The notes: generated by a model from the letters alone, not told the origin. Positions 48,250 through 61,401 are shown, counted from the first letter of the stretch. The stretch is 64,000 nucleotides of DNA from Chytridium lagenaria (GCA_025449115.1 JAHLKC010000123.1:59204-123203); one strand, 5' to 3'. Numbers and translations: made by a program.

Positions 48250-48895
48250 GTGTTGGAAGAAGGTCGTATGCATTACTCTGTTGACGCATGTTTTTCATTT
48301 TTTATCATCTATGTACACACTGCACGCTATAATGTATTTACTCGGTAGTGGATGGGAGCTTTTGCCTTTAACTTTTACAGGAGTGAGTGAAGAGGTGAGA
48401 GGTGAGAGGTGAGAGTCAAGAGGGTGATGGTTGCGCACAAATACGAAAATAAGGGGATGGGGACTGATGACGGCCGTCTCACCCTAAAGACAGCCAGACT
48501 TAAACACACCCCTTTAACTTATTCAATTTTTATTTATTTATTTATTTATTTTATTTACATTTTTGGAATACTAAAATCTGCACAACGTCAGGTGATACCA
48601 AATCATCATAAGGATTGTAATGTGTTGACCAATCATCATGAAGCTGACTCATACGAAAATTATAGGAAGGCGCCTTAAAATAAAAATATGTAGATATTCA
48701 AAAGTTTGTTGGAATATTGGGTTATTCAAAATAAAATAATGAAACAAGAATATTATTGTGTAGAATATGTGTAAACAAGGAAAAGATCAGGAGGATGATG
48801 CTTGAAGGTAAAAAGAGGTGCTTTTTTTTTTTTTATACATGGCCGTAAACTGTTCTTTCTGCTTCTTTAAACAGCGTTATTTCCGTAAAAAGCCA
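48250..48895. other. spacer between glycosyltransferase copies D and E
   Basis: AT-rich 0.65 kb with a (TTTA)n microsatellite near 48530-48555. No supportable gene. Confidence 0.5.
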
Positions 48896-50103
48896 TCACA
48901 TATTTATAAACACGCTCGTGGCATCAATCGCAGTGCCATTTCGCAACACTTCATTGAGCGCCTGCCGCGTAGGTCCCCTCAACTTGTAAACCAGCGGATG
49001 TTGAGTCAGTCTCTCCATCTCCAAACTCTCCTTCCGAACCCTCAACAACTTCCACAAACTCATCTCATTCATCAACAGATTCTTTGCATAAATCCAATCA
49101 TCATAATCAGACGCTGAAAGAAGAAGATACGGCACGTCTTCGGCTTTTTCAGTGGCAGGCAGCTGGATCCCACCCTCCTTTAACCGATGCGTTAGAACCC
49201 GTTGAGAGGCTACCGTGAGTTTCAGGTAACTCGGGTCATTGATGTTTTGCACAATCCTGTCGTACCCTTCGTCGCCATAGAGTTTACGGAGGTAATCGAG
49301 GTATCGATCCGTGCAAGCGAAATTCGAGAAAACAGTGTTGTATTCTGCAAACCAAGACGTGATCCATCGACCATGTGGGACGGTTGCTAAAAAGTACGTT
49401 CTCGTAGACCGGGATCGATTCGTCCAAAGTGAAATAATCAAGATGGTAGGCGAACGCTTCGGATGAGAGTTCTTGTTGACGATCAATAATGGGGTCGAGA
49501 GAGCCGGTGAGAATGGTGGATGCGTCGATCCAGAAACCGCCTTGTTCCATGAGAATGGCGAGACGTACCCAGTTGGCTCTTTGTTGGTGTGTTGTGGTGG
49601 AATCCCAGAAACGGCGGGGGAGGGGCATGGCAATGTAAAGGTCGATGGTGGAGGGACGGATGATGGTGATATTGTAAGAAGGGTTGAAGTGCGACCATCC
49701 GTTTGAAAAGGCCTGGATCATCCATGGGAGCTTATCTGTGGTTGCACCGTCCCCAAAACGTCCAGATACGTTTTGGAATCCTTGGGATGGGTGGAGGGGG
49801 CGATAGGATGTCTTGAGTGTCAAATAGGACATTGGTATGGAGATCATCGTCTGGGAAGGAGTGAGAGTGGGATGGGGAGAGTGAGAAGCTGAACTGAGGA
49901 CATGAGGAGATGAAGGATGGTGATGATGAAGAGGGAGATGACAACGAGCATGATACGGCATGATGAAGGGGATAGTGAATATGCTCGTGAGCAATGATCT
50001 GCTGAAGAGGAAGTGGTGGACGAGGGCATGAGAGTGGATGCTGCTGGTGATGGAGATGCTCGAGTGACTTCTTTTCAGTATCGACCGTTATCCTCATCAT
50101 CAT
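48896..50103 (-). CDS. type II membrane glycosyltransferase (copy E)
   Basis: Starts at a run of three Met codons (MMMRITVDTEKKSLEHL); an upstream frame runs to 50292 without support. A membrane span LVVISLFIITILHLLMSSVQ (about 49880-49940) is in a different frame from the start, so an indel is inferred near 49950-50000. The domain has IPKRIWTFWG, then TDKLPWMIQAFSNGWSHFNP, RANWVRLAILMEQGGFWIDA with STILTGSLDP, then VPHGRWITSWFAEYNTVFSN and YLRKLYGDEGYDRIVQNIND. The C-terminal part is YDDWIYAKNLLMNEMSLWKL and LVYKLRGPTRQALNEVLR. The metal motif is D-A-S. Frame breaks are near 49740 and 49390. Confidence 0.8.
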
Positions 50104-50748
50104 CTTTAGGTAGTCAGTTTTAAACGTTTCCCTTTTCTCCTTTGCTTTAAACTTTATACTTTCGAGAATAAATACAAAGAGGAGAAGGAAGAGGAACAGA
50201 CATAAAGGGTGTGCAAATAATAAATATACGAAATGCAAAAAAGGAGGAGCTGCGAACAAAATTAAAGTTCCAGAGACAAAATATCCCGACATTTTCTAGA
50301 ATGTTTCTCAAGTTTTCGTTCAAAGCCATCATTATTCTGCAAATAGGATACGCCAAGAGACTTGCTGACTGACTGATAGCTCCTCTTGGCTCTTTGTGTC
50401 GTTCCAGGAATGGAACGTCTATGTTTGGCGTCACTGGATCATACAGATACTGCGCTTCTTGATACTATATATACTTTATCCGTGATTAAAATGAAGAATT
50501 GCCGAGACATTCACGCATATCTCAAGCATCAAAATGCAGCTCTCTTCGGTTGCGTGACGCGATTCAAAGATAGTTAAACCCGGACACGGCAAAGCTTATA
50601 ATATTCATAACGTATTTCAAAAATGAAATAGGAAAGGGTCCCACCAGATCCAATAACCATCACCATTGTTCCATTGTACCCATTCGGTTTCCAAAACACA
50701 CCCAAATGAGAAAACACCTTACCCTTTCAACCCAGCCATGAACCCATC
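50104..50748. other. divergent intergenic region, copy E / CNBD gene
   Basis: Probable promoter region for both genes. A 63-codon frame at 50386-50577 has no recognisable feature. Confidence 0.45.
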
Positions 50749-53700
50749 ATGGTTACAACATCCACCCTCTCCCGTGGTCTGCATCAACTCGGTCAACTAA
50801 AACGTCTCCAACAACGTACCGCATCCAAAGAAACCATCCACGATTCAAATGACACTGATTAGGACTTGATGGAGGACGTGGTGATAGTCCTCCCAACATC
50901 ACCCGGATCCCATCGAAAAAGGTTCAACCTCACTCGAGAGCTATCACGACGCGAACAGGTCTGATCGGTACGCCAACACAACACCAGGTCGTTCAACACC
51001 ATCCTTTTCCAATCGTTCAAAAACTCCTGGCACAACGTTCCCCAATATCACTGGTCCGGCGACATTGGATAGAGGCAAAGAAGTTCTTCGTGGTCTACTA
51101 AAGACTGGGACGTACAACCATCCGTGGAAGTCTTAAAAGATGACACTGTTCCCGCTTACACCGCACACCCAAAAACGCCTGGCACACGGCCCCAACACGT
51201 CCTCAAAACTCCATCGTCCCGCTCTGGAAGCAGGACGAACCTCGCAAAAACACCGACAGAGTTGTCAACGTCACGTATCAATCTTGCGCAAACAGCCAAG
51301 GAAAAGTCACGGTCAAATCGAGTTAGATTTGAGGCGTTGTCGTTGGATTCGAGGGTGGGGTGTAGGGGTGAAGAGAGGGGATGCGATTGCCGTCGCCTGG
51401 TGGGAAGGAGGGGCGAGAAAAGAGTACAGGTGCAGGCATGATGGAACGGAGGTTACCTCAACTTGATCAGAGAGGATCGTTGAATGTTAATGATGAGCGT
51501 AGTTTGGGAGAGACACGGGACTTTAAATCTCAAAGTCAATCGGGAGAAGTTATGACCGCGACATCTACGAATAATCATTCGTCAGATCATCCACCGTCTG
51601 GTCAGAATCCATCCCGGAGAAGCCGTCATGACGCTCCCATACGCCTCTCTACCGCCCCAAACATGCATCCACCTTCAACACTCTCAACCGCCACAAACCC
51701 AAATGAACACATCCACCCTCCCACTCGAACCTCCACATCTTCTCAAACCGCCACAGACCACACGCGTCCCCCCTGGAACCCCAACACCAACCTCACCCTC
51801 GCAGAACTCCTTTAACGCCGGCGTTAAGACCCTCCATCCCTCACGTCGAACCCTCCATCCCTCTCCACCTCCTCCCAAACCGTCCCACCACAGTTCATCC
51901 ACGCATGCGGTCATCCACAGAAACCCTCCCACACGTCCAAAAACCCAACCCAACCCCCCATCAACCCCCATCGTCGTCGTCATCACTCTGACCACCCCCA
52001 ACAACCAAACCCAAACCCTCTCCCCCAACCCACCAGAATCAACCTATGACACCCGTCCCATGTCCCACACAAACCCTACAATCTCTCCACCCACCTCCGC
52101 GCAGCAGCCATGCGCATGCGTCCCCCAGACCTCAAAGACAACTTTAACGCAAGAATGCGTGCCCTCTTCCTCCCCTCCTCTTTCAAAGCACAGACGACAT
52201 CTCTGTAAACCGTCTCACCTCTGTCGACGACACGTTAAAACGCACCACCACCGCCGCTCCACCCGTTGAAGACCAGGACGAAGACGTGATGGCGAAATTC
52301 GAGTTTGGGAAGGCAAGGTCTGCCGCTCGAAAAGCGTTACGTGCAGCCAATGTATCAACATTCGATGACACCCAAACCATTCGATACACCTCTAGATCCG
52401 CTAAAAGACGTCTCCCCATCGTCAACCCCCGTCTTCATCCAGGTCTCGTATCCCCGAAATCCCAAAAACACATGAAATACCCCCTCGCCACCATCGACAA
52501 AGCCGCGTTCGATCTCAACCCCCCTGATCTCTCCCGTATCCTTCTTTTATGGCGTTTTGCGATCCACAGTGTGTGTAAAATGCATCGTGTGACATGACGT
52601 TTTGGAGGATAAAACAAAGACAGAGAATGATAGGATGGGGATGTGGTGCTTGTGAAGGAGGTGATCGAGAGGAAAAGGTCAAGGATCGACTTGAGGTTAT
52701 TGCGGCGATGAGGGTGAAGAGACTTTGGATATACCGGTCAATGTGAGGGAGGATAGGGATTTGGATGAGATGGATGCGATTTTGGGGAGGTTTAAGGTGT
52801 TTTCGAGGTTACCACCTTCGGTGAGTTTGGTTTATAATTTCCGAACTTTAAAACTTTTCGTTCTACATTGTATATGTATACAGATAAGATCATTGCCATT
52901 CAGGAATTTTTTTCATTTCTGCCTGTTTTATCCCACATTTTCGTGCATTTGCTTCTACCGTACCTTTCCCTTTTTATTTCTGCCTATTTCATCCCAAATA
53001 TTCGTGTATTTGCTTATACCGTCTTTCTCCTTGTATATTGACCTTTCCATGCTTTTACCATCTTCTCTCTCACCATAACTGACGCGTTTCGTCCTCCCCT
53101 TTTCTTTTCTCCTTCCAGCACCGCTACAAACTCTACAACTCCTGCAAACTCCACACCTACTCCCGCAACACATCCCTCATCCACGAATCCCACTCCGCAA
53201 AACAAATGTACATTCTCCTTCTCGGCGAATGTCTCCTCCAAATCCGTCCCAACCACCCCACAGCCTCCGTGAACCTCCGTTTAGGCGTTGGAGGCGCCGC
53301 AGGAGAGTTTCAGACTTTTGCGTTAAATGAGGTCAGGAACATGAGGGCGGTTTGTACCATGAGAACTTTGGTGATGGTTATTGATAAAGGAGAGTTTGTG
53401 ACGGTTGCGAGGGAGGCGAGGACGGTGGATAATTATGTGGCGGAGTTTTTTGCGACGGTGCCGAGTTTGCTGAGTGCGGATAAGCAGTTGCCGGTTTTTT
53501 TGAGTCAAAGGGGGTAAGAAGCGTATTTTTATATGTAGTTTTTCAAACTTCCCGTCAATGTTGTTCAATTTTGCTACCGTTTAAACCGTGGATAATTTCT
53601 TCTGATGTTTATCGTTAGTGTTTAAATCGCCCCCACGCCTTTACCATAGCCTATATTCTAACATTTCGCTTTATAGCATCGTCCGCCGCTACGACCCGAA

Positions 53701-54389
53701 ACCCTCCTCATCCGCGCTACCGAACCCTGCCCCAACGTCTACTTTATCATCCGCGGAAAATGCCGCGCTCTCCACATGGTCACCTTTATCAAACAAGACC
53801 TCGGCCCCGCCCAAGACGCTCTCTCCACCGTCCTCGGCTCTCACGCTCGTCACCATTACAGTCTCACCCCATACACACCAACCCAAACCCTCCAACCTTC
53901 CGACGAACTCGTCCGCGAACTCGCCACAGTGGTAGAACTGGGACCCGGTCAAATGTTCCCCCCTCTCGTTGCGCCAAAGTCTCCCACAGCGACACTGACG
54001 ACCTCGATGCCCGTCGTCGGAAATACGCAGACGCGCCCCCGCCACCTCCGTTCCATTTTGTGGTGATTGAGAAATTGGAATGCGTGGTGATCTCACACGC
54101 TGACCTTTTGGAGACGGTGCCGAGAGAGGTGTTTGCGAAACTCTGTGATAGCTCCATGGGGATGACGGAGGTCAGCGCGCAGGAGATTGAGGAACGGTAT
54201 TTGGCGAGTCAGGGGTGGAGAGGGTCGAGGGATTTGGATGTGAGTGTGATGAAGGATTTGGTGGACCCGGATGCTTTTAAAGACGAGTCGTGGAGTAATC
54301 CGGTCGTGAAGAGGAAGAATCGGGATGGAGTGGAGGTTGTGGGAGATGGGGAGGTTTTGAGGGATATTTTGGGGCGGGATGATGTTTAG
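50749..54389 (+). CDS. cyclic-nucleotide-binding-domain protein (CNBD2-like)
   Basis: A long, low-complexity Ser/Thr/Pro-rich N-terminus (MVTTSTLSRGLHQLGQ start, uncertain) runs to about 52100. Next come FEFGKARSAARKALRAANV, LHPGLVSPKSQKHMK, SRILLLWRFAIHSV and AILGRFKVFSRLPPS. After a 300-bp intron (about 52820-53118) comes a cyclic-nucleotide-binding fold: HRYKLYNSCKLHTYSRNTSL, YILLLGECLLQIRPNHP, GAAGEFQTFALNEVRNMRAV and LVMVIDKGEF, then FLSQRG-type linkers. A second, partial CNB-like segment (YFIIRGKCRALHMV) and a C-terminal region EKLECVVISHADLLETVPRE follow. This layout resembles CNBD2, a sperm/flagellum protein in animals. Many frame breaks occur, so boundaries are approximate. The phosphate-binding cassette is not clearly conserved. 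Confidence 0.6.
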
Positions 54390-54709
54390 GGGTGTTTTTG
54401 AGATAACGACGCTTTAACATGTAAGAATTGGGCTTGGTTTGTGAATATAGTGGATACGAGGATATGATTGTTGATTTATTATCGTAAATGGATGGTGACA
54501 GGTTGTTTGGTATTGGGTAAATTAATGAATAGTGCCAAAAAAAAAAAGGAGCAAGCATGTGTCTTTGTAACAGACGTATGCAATTATGTACGTGATTTAG
54601 ATGCAAGAAGAAGAGGACTCGAGTATTTTGCGGATTTCAGAAAGGATGAAACAAACAAAGCAATAGTAGTGAGCTGAGGTAGGAGGAAAGCACGTGTGTC
54701 GGTGCAGTT
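54390..54709. other. intergenic region between convergent CNBD and GBP-like genes
   Basis: 0.3 kb AT-rich, no supportable gene. Confidence 0.5.
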
Positions 54710-56314
54710 CTATCTGCTGGTAGCGCCTGACAATACTCCTTGCTGAAGAATTCAACGAGAAGTAGGTTAGGAAGGTTTCTTGATTGGAAAAAAGGAGTAC
54801 GAGAAACCAAAAAACTCACCACAACACCAGACGCCAAATTCAAACCATGTTTCCACATATACCAATTACTCATCACAGCCATCGCCACTAAGAATTTCGC
54901 CATCTTCACCGCCTGCTTCACCATCTCCACAACCTGTCCGACCATTTCATGCACAACCCCATTTACCCTCTCCCCCCACATCACCACCCTCTTCATCTCC
55001 TCCCACGTCTCGCATGCGCACTCTTCACGTCCTCCACAAACCCCTTCAAGTTTCGCTCCCACGTGGATTTTGCAACAAGCGCGGGTTCAGCGGGGTGGAG
55101 CTTGGATAGGAAGATATCAAGGTCTGTCGCGGCCACATCGCGTGGACGTGGATTTCACGAAGGATGTTGCGGAGGGGTTTGCGTCCGGTGATTTGGGACG
55201 GGAGGTTTTGGGTGCGCTTGAGCTTGTCGAGGAGGGTGGACCAGACCGAGTTGGCGGCTTCGGAGGCCATGTTGGCGACCATGGCTTCGGTTGCAGAGAC
55301 CATGTTGTAAACGGCTACCGCCTTCGCGGATTTGGGAGACCAGCTGATAAAAGAATGACATAGAAAGAGTACGGAAAAAGATATTTAGTTTCTTCAAAGA
55401 ATTAAGTGAGTAGAGAAAGGTATAATTAATAATTATAATACCTCATTCACTAGCTGAGCGACAGCTGTTCCGTCCACAGGAACACCTCCCACCATAAACG
55501 GTGTCTTTCTTGCCCCCAAAATTCGCGCCGCATCATCACAAGCCTCCCCAAACAAGACCGCCTCACCACCATCATTATACGGCAACTTTACAAACTCCAC
55601 ATCAAACCTCTCCTTCACCAAACTGTCTCACCCGATTCGTCATCTCATCCCCCTCCATCTCACACAATAAATCATCAAGCAACCTTCGTACACTCATATC
55701 CTGATTAAACGACATATTCTCCACAAACACCAGTGATCGCGTCATATCCACGTCTTGCGTGCTCGTCGCTTGACCCATGTTCACAACCTGCATCACCGTG
55801 TCTAAACCGGCGGTCGTGAAACAACCTCGCTCAAAGACATACATTCGAGAACTTAACCTCGCCGCAAGTCCCATCACAAACGGTATAGCGCTTTGATTAT
55901 GATTACCACTCCCCTCACAATCCAAAAACACATAATGGCCTCCCCCATCGGGTTCTCGAATACCATCATATCAATCCCATGTGTGCATGGAACGTTCCCT
56001 GGTTGTGATGTGAATCCGTGGTCCTTGGTTCCTGTCATGCTTCTACGTATTCGTGTGGCCGTATAGGATTTCCCTGTCCGCCCTAACCCCACAAAGGCGA
56101 TAATGTAGAGTGGGGCGGGGAGTTGAGAAAGTATGGTGGAGGCTTCAGGGGAGATGCTGGTGGCGACGTAGCGGACGGATTTGGTGTTTGCGATGGGTAC
56201 GGATTTGACGGTGACGAGGGGGACGGGTTGAGGAATGGTGTGCCAGGGAGTTTTGGGCGGGGAGCGTTTATTTCTACCCAAAAGGGAGTTGAAGGCGGCG
56301 GATGTGAACTCCAT
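54710..56314 (-). CDS. guanylate-binding-protein-like large GTPase
   Basis: The N-terminus reads MEFTSAAFNSLLGRNKRSPP and then a GTPase domain. It has APLYIIAFVGLGRTGKSYTA with a GBP-type P-loop (G-x-x-R-x-G-K-S), GFTSQPGNVPCTHGIDMMVF (switch I region), and GHYVFLDCEGSGNHNQSAIP in place of the usual D-x-E-G. Next come RSLVFVENMSFNQDMSVRRL and VKERFDVEFVKLPYNDGGEA, which would be the RD and specificity-loop region. A helical part follows (MVANMASEAANSVWSTLLDK), then a hydrophobic C-terminal segment VEMVKQAVKMAKFLVAMAVM. Introns occur near 55350-55440 and 55070-55120; the last exon is provisional (end near 54710). Related to atlastin/GBP GTPases; the ligand is assumed to be GTP. Confidence 0.72.
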
Positions 56315-57349
56315 TTGTCTGTAGTATTAATGGATATGACGGGGAGGTGAGACTTTGTGGTGGCTGTCAAGACTTTGGCACCAATGCAAGAGCAGTTTGA
56401 AAGAGACTTTTAAGTCGTTCCAGTGGATGGTGAGCAGTCACTTGGTGCAAGACCTGTTAAGTTAATGGCGATGCGGGGTATGTCAATGGTGTTTGGCGAC
56501 GTAAGAATGGTTCTGGCGGCCGATTCGATAAATATGATGAACGATGACGGGCTCGACAAGCTGAAATATGTTTTTACGGGCGCCTCTAATCGCCCACTTT
56601 TCACGAGACAGTAGATGGTGTAAAGACGGACTTGAAAGTTCTTGCGGCGTTGCTGCGTTTTGCTATGGTGAAGAAAGATGCAAATCGCTCTCGTTGAAAG
56701 ATCGTCATGACTCGGAAACCAGAAATCTGGTTTGCACGAGGCATGCAGGTGTCGTATTCTCAAAGGTTGACATCAGAGACTTTTGCTCTTACAACACGCA
56801 AATTAAAGTGCAATGGCATGCACAAGAAGCGGATTTTATTGTACTGATCTATAAGTTTATCAATCAGTACATATTGCATTTTAATATCGGTATGAAAGTT
56901 AATGGACATTGCTGTATTGACCGAACAACCAGCGCGCGCACAGTAAGAAATAAGAAAAAAGGCGCTGCGATGCTTAAATGCTTCAACAAATAAGCCACTA
57001 TGTCATTGTTGGTCGTTAACAAGTCATCTATAAAGGGATTTAGGTTTAATACCGGTTATTACAACACGCATGACGCGCGACTTGACGCGTTATTCCACCT
57101 CCGTCCGACCCCTCCCTCCCTCCCTCCCACCACATTGGAAGCCCCTCCTTCCATGCCCTTTGATCCCTCCTCTCCTTGGCCAGTGTGCGTGTTTCTTGCT
57201 TCAAGAATGCTGGTTCAGGCCCAGTTGTATGGGGTGATAACGTGTGTAACTGTCGCCTCGTTCGTGTGAAGATTTTTATCCCCCTCGATCCCTTCACATC
57301 TCTCTCTCCTCACGAGGACTCAACGCTTGATCCCCCGTCCCTGTCCTCA
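56315..57349. other. 1 kb divergent intergenic region, GBP-like / PIP5K
   Basis: Two overlapping frames (56423-56614 and 56568-56993, plus) have no recognisable features and are likely chance. A CCCT-rich tract lies near 57106-57130. Presumed promoter region. Confidence 0.45.
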
Positions 57350-59854
57350 ATGGCACACGGACAAGAGACGACACCGTCATCTGTAGTTGCTGTATCTACT
57401 GGTGCCGTTGTTGTTGCTGCTGCATCATCTAATACAACGGCAGCTGCTTCAATATGCCGTCATCAGAACAACAACAACACTTGGATGGTGCCATCACTAC
57501 TGCAATCACTGCAACAACCGCTACCACCACCACCTTGTTATCAAATGGTCCTGTTGACTTCAAGTCAGAGCCCAACAGCCGTAGTACCTCTTCCATTAGC
57601 CTTTCATCGTCTCCCGTCATCCCTCCTATCGGTATACACGCTATGGCTCTTACACCATCAGGCAAGCCCAAGGTCCCCATGAAGTGGAGCAGCACCACTA
57701 ACAATACCAACTCCAACAACATCTCCTCCTCATCCCCGTCAAGCAACCCACTACCTCTCCGGACTTCCACCTTCAACACCAACAACACTGCATCTACATC
57801 AGCACCGCCCCCACTTAACATCCACAATCCATCGTCTTCCTCACAGCCACACCCTCCACCTCTCTCCACAACTCCCTCCATGATCGGTGGCACCCTTCCC
57901 CCTCTCGATGAAGACGCCGTCGTCGCCATTACACCAACAACCTCAACTCGTAACCGCTCCTCGTCAGCCCTCGCAACACCCCTTTCTGCATCAGCCCCAG
58001 AACCCGGAAAAATCACCAAACGTCTATCCGTTCGCAGTCGTTCCGAAGGATCCGGCATTGTCACTGACGCCCCCGCACCCACCACCACTCTCCGTCGTGG
58101 TCTGACTCGACAAAGAAGCGACAAGGAAGTGCTAGTGGGAACACCCGTAAAGGAGGGTCACGTCAATTATATGCTCATGTATGATATGCTCACAGGGATC
58201 AGAGTGTCGGTGTCCAGATGTAATGCTAAACCTACGAGACCGTTGGAGGAGGGGGACTTTGAGGCAGCGCATAAACTTGCTTTCGATGTGACGGGAAATG
58301 AATTGACGCCATCATCGAGATATGACTTTAAATTTAAAGATTATGCACCGTGGGCTTTTCGGCTGATCCGAGAGTCTTTTTGTGTGGATGCTGCAGAGTA
58401 TCTGGTGAGTTGCTGATAGTTTCTGAGAAGGCCAGTGGCCTTTCTTACGAACTCCCTGTTGTTTCCAGATGTGTCCAACTAAACTAATCTTCACACTTCT
58501 TCTTCCTTAAAATAAGCTCTCTCTGACAGGCAAATACGTCCTATCTGAACTCGGCAGCCCCGGCAAGTCTGGCTCCTTCTTCTACTTTTCCCAAGACTAT
58601 CGCTTTATCATCAAAACCATTCACCATTCCGAACACAAATTCATGCGCAAGATCCTTCCCAACTACTACGCCCATATTAAAGATAACCCACAGACTCTGC
58701 TTTCTCGTATCTTTGGACTGCATCGTGTTAAATTACCGGGGAACCGGAAAATTCATTTTGTGGTCATGGGGAACGTGTTCCCGCCTAATAAGGATATTCA
58801 TGAGACGTATGATTTGAAAGGGAGTACGGTTGGACGACGGGTTAGTGATAAGGAGGTTAAGGAGAATCCGAGAGCGGTGCTGAAGGATTTGAATTGGGTG
58901 GAGAGGGGGAGGAAGTTGAAGCTGGGGCCGCAAAAGTCTAGAGCGTTTGTCGAGCAGATGGAGAAAGATGTTGCTGTAAGTACATGTTTTCCTCTTCTAT
59001 GTACCCTCCACTTCACCCAAAGTTCACTTACTAAGCTCTTTTTCATTAAACAGTTCCTCGTCTCGATGAAAATCATGGATTATTCCCTTTTAATTGGCTA
59101 TCACGATCTTGTCAAAGGTAACGCCGACAACATCCGTGACGCAACCCTCTCCGTCTTTGGTCCCACCACCGATCCCAACAATCCCCCACCCCAAACCCCA
59201 ACCCTCTCCCGATCTCAAACCGGCCCCCTCTTCCCCGTTTCCACAACGCCCCTCTCCCCAGCCTCCGCCACCTTCCCAACACCCACTCTCACCATCCGTC
59301 GGGGCTCCAAAGCCTCGGCGCTTCGTCGAAACCTTGTTGAAACCGATCCCGTAAGACTGGGACCCAGTTCGGCGGTGCTGCCTGACGATTCGCCTCCGGA
59401 ACGCACAACTTTATGTTTTATAGGGATATGGGCGGGTTGAGGGGGACGGATGAACGAGATGAAAATGTGATGGAGGTGTATTACGTCGGCATCATTGATG
59501 TGTTTACGAGGTACAGCGCTGGGAAGAAAATGGAGCATTTCTTTAAGGCTCTAGGTAGTGATGGGTAAGTCTCTTTATTTACATTTATCTGTCACCTCCT
59601 TTTCCCCTCCATCTGTCTAACACATCTCCAGAAAAAAATCAGTTCCGTCAATCCAACCTCTACGGCTCCCGGTTCCTCGCATTATGAAAAACGCCATCTC
59701 GAAACCAGGTGATCCACCTGCGCACCCATCGGTTCCAGCACTCTCTCCACGGCCGTATGATGTCACACATAAAACTGAAAAGAAGCGCCCTCCCACACTC
59801 CGGCACCTCATACTAGACTCCAAAACCATATCCAATAAGGGGAGACCTCTTTAG
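57350..59854 (+). CDS. MSS4: phosphatidylinositol-4-phosphate 5-kinase (Mss4-like)
   Basis: Makes PI(4,5)P2 at the plasma membrane. A low-complexity Ser/Thr/Asn-rich N-terminus (MAHGQETTPSS start) leads to GHVNYMLMYDMLTGIRVSVS (MORN-like Mss4 entry), then YDFKFKDYAPWAFRLIRESF. The kinase has LGSPGKSGSFFYFSQDYRFI with the nucleotide-binding loop, FIIKTIHHSEHKFMRKILP, RIFGLHRVKLPGNRKIHFVV with MGNVFPPNKDIHETYDLKGS, then MKIMDYSLLIGYHD (M-D-Y-S-L-L) and VYYVGIIDVFTRYSAGKKME with the catalytic D, ending KNQFRQSNLYGSRFLAF. Introns lie near 58407-58512, 58976-59053 and 59564-59630. A one-base break lies near 57450, and another near 59420. Confidence 0.92.
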
Positions 59855-60255
59855 AGTTTGTTTTTTTCTGTGGCAATGTGGTCCTTCCCGTTTTTTTAGT
59901 GATCCTTTATTTTTTATTTGTTTTTTGTTTTTCGTGAACCTCCACGTGGATCCTTGATACTTACAGATTGATGCTGCAAGTGGATGAGGTTGTTCAACGT
60001 GTGTTGCGTTTCCGTCGCTCCTTGTAATGTAGACTCTTAAATGGATTTCATCCATATATAATATTTTGCGTGTTTTTTTTCCTATAAACCGTGTCTAAAC
60101 CATTGTGAAAAATTTGAAATTCAAGCCAAACAAAACAGCCACATATACGTACAAAGAAAACAAACATGCAGGTACGATATAATCAACCTGATCGCTCGAT
60201 AATTTCATTCCAAACAACACATACAAGTAAAAACGCATGGCTACAGACCCCATAA
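59855..60255. other. intergenic region between convergent PIP5K and derlin genes
   Basis: T/A-rich 0.4 kb holding both 3' ends. No gene. Confidence 0.5.
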
Positions 60256-61401
60256 TCAATCCGTCCCCAACCTATTTCCTCCACCCCATCGATACCTCAT
60301 CCCCTCCCCCGCTCCCGCGGCTCCCGCGGCTCCCGTCGTCGCCCCCCTCGTATTCGCAGTCGGCACAGCCCTATATCCACCCGCACCTCCCGCCGGCGCC
60401 GTCCCCAACCTCTGTCCCCTCCCCGCACCGGCCGGCACACCCACCCACCAGCGTTTTGCTCAAAACCTCGTCAAAAACGTGGAAAATGCGGGTGTGGAAA
60501 GAATCCTCTCCCCATTGTTTTGCTGGGGATACATTTTGTCGAGGAAATAAAAGAGATGACCGACGGCGAGACCGATGGCTTTGTCCATAAAGGGGGCGCC
60601 GGTGAGGACGTCCTTTTGAGGAATGATGTTAGAAGCGGCGAATGCGGGGAGGACAGGAAAAAAGAAGGGATGCTTACGAAACCGATGAGGACGATGGGGA
60701 GGTACATGGCCTATTCCGAAATACGTTAATACATAAGTAAAAGGGACGACGAAGACGAAGAGCTCAAAAAAGAAAGTGCAAAGGCAGGCAATAAGCCATG
60801 AAAAAACTCTCACCTTAAACTGCAACCCAAAAAAGAACGACACTACTTGTTCCCGATTCTCCATCGCCCACACATACAACAACGCCATCACAAGGCATTC
60901 CAGAACAAATACACATTAAACATCACAGCAACCGGCTACACCCGAAAGAACGATTTAGCCAAAAAAAAACAACGTCCGGGTATGGGTTTTCACTCACCAA
61001 CGTTACAATCATACAGAATAACACGAGAAACGCATAGTCGGCTTTACGGTTGGCGTAAACGGATTCTTCGAGTGACCAAGAATACTTGTAAAGAAAGTAA
61101 AGCGTCATAAAGTACCCCCATCCAACGGGAAGGCTAGGAAAGATGTTGCGAGTCTCCATATCTACTCAAATCAGCGATAAGAAAGAGGAGTTTCGTTTCA
61201 CCTGAAGGTTTTTCCACACCAACGGCCATATCAACGCTAAACTCTTGATGTCGATTAACCCGAATCGGGAGATAATGGAGAGTCCGAGGGAGCCGCAGAA
61301 GAGGAGACGGGTGATGGGGGGGATGGAGGAGAGGAAGGTGGTGACTTCGTCGAGTGGCCCGCGTTCGGCTGGGGTTGGTTGGGAGGTGGGTCTCTGTTCA
61401 T
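60256..61401 (-). CDS. derlin (Der1/Dfm1-like ERAD rhomboid pseudoprotease)
   Basis: Multispan ER protein of the ERAD retrotranslocation machinery. The N-terminus starts MNRDPPPNQPQP at 61401 and continues EVTTFLSSIPPITRLLFCGS, LGLSIISRFGLIDIKSLALI and WPLVWKNLQ. The following exons give NIFPSLPVGWGYFMTLYFLY, ESVYANRKADYAFLVLFCMI, LLYVWAMENREQVVSFFFGL, QFKAMYLPIVLIGFV and DVLTGAPFMDKAIGLAVGHL. It then reads FYFLDKMYPQQNNGERILST and a Gly-rich C-terminus with RYRWGGGNRLG (derlin R-x-x-W-G-x-G-x-x-L-G tail). The active-site Ser/His of rhomboids are absent, as in derlins. One-base losses are inferred near 61372 and 60466. Confidence 0.88.

Noticed and set aside
56423..56993. Two plus-strand frames between GBP-like and PIP5K genes
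   Set aside because: No recognisable motif, no repeat or splice support; compatible with chance in a promoter region.
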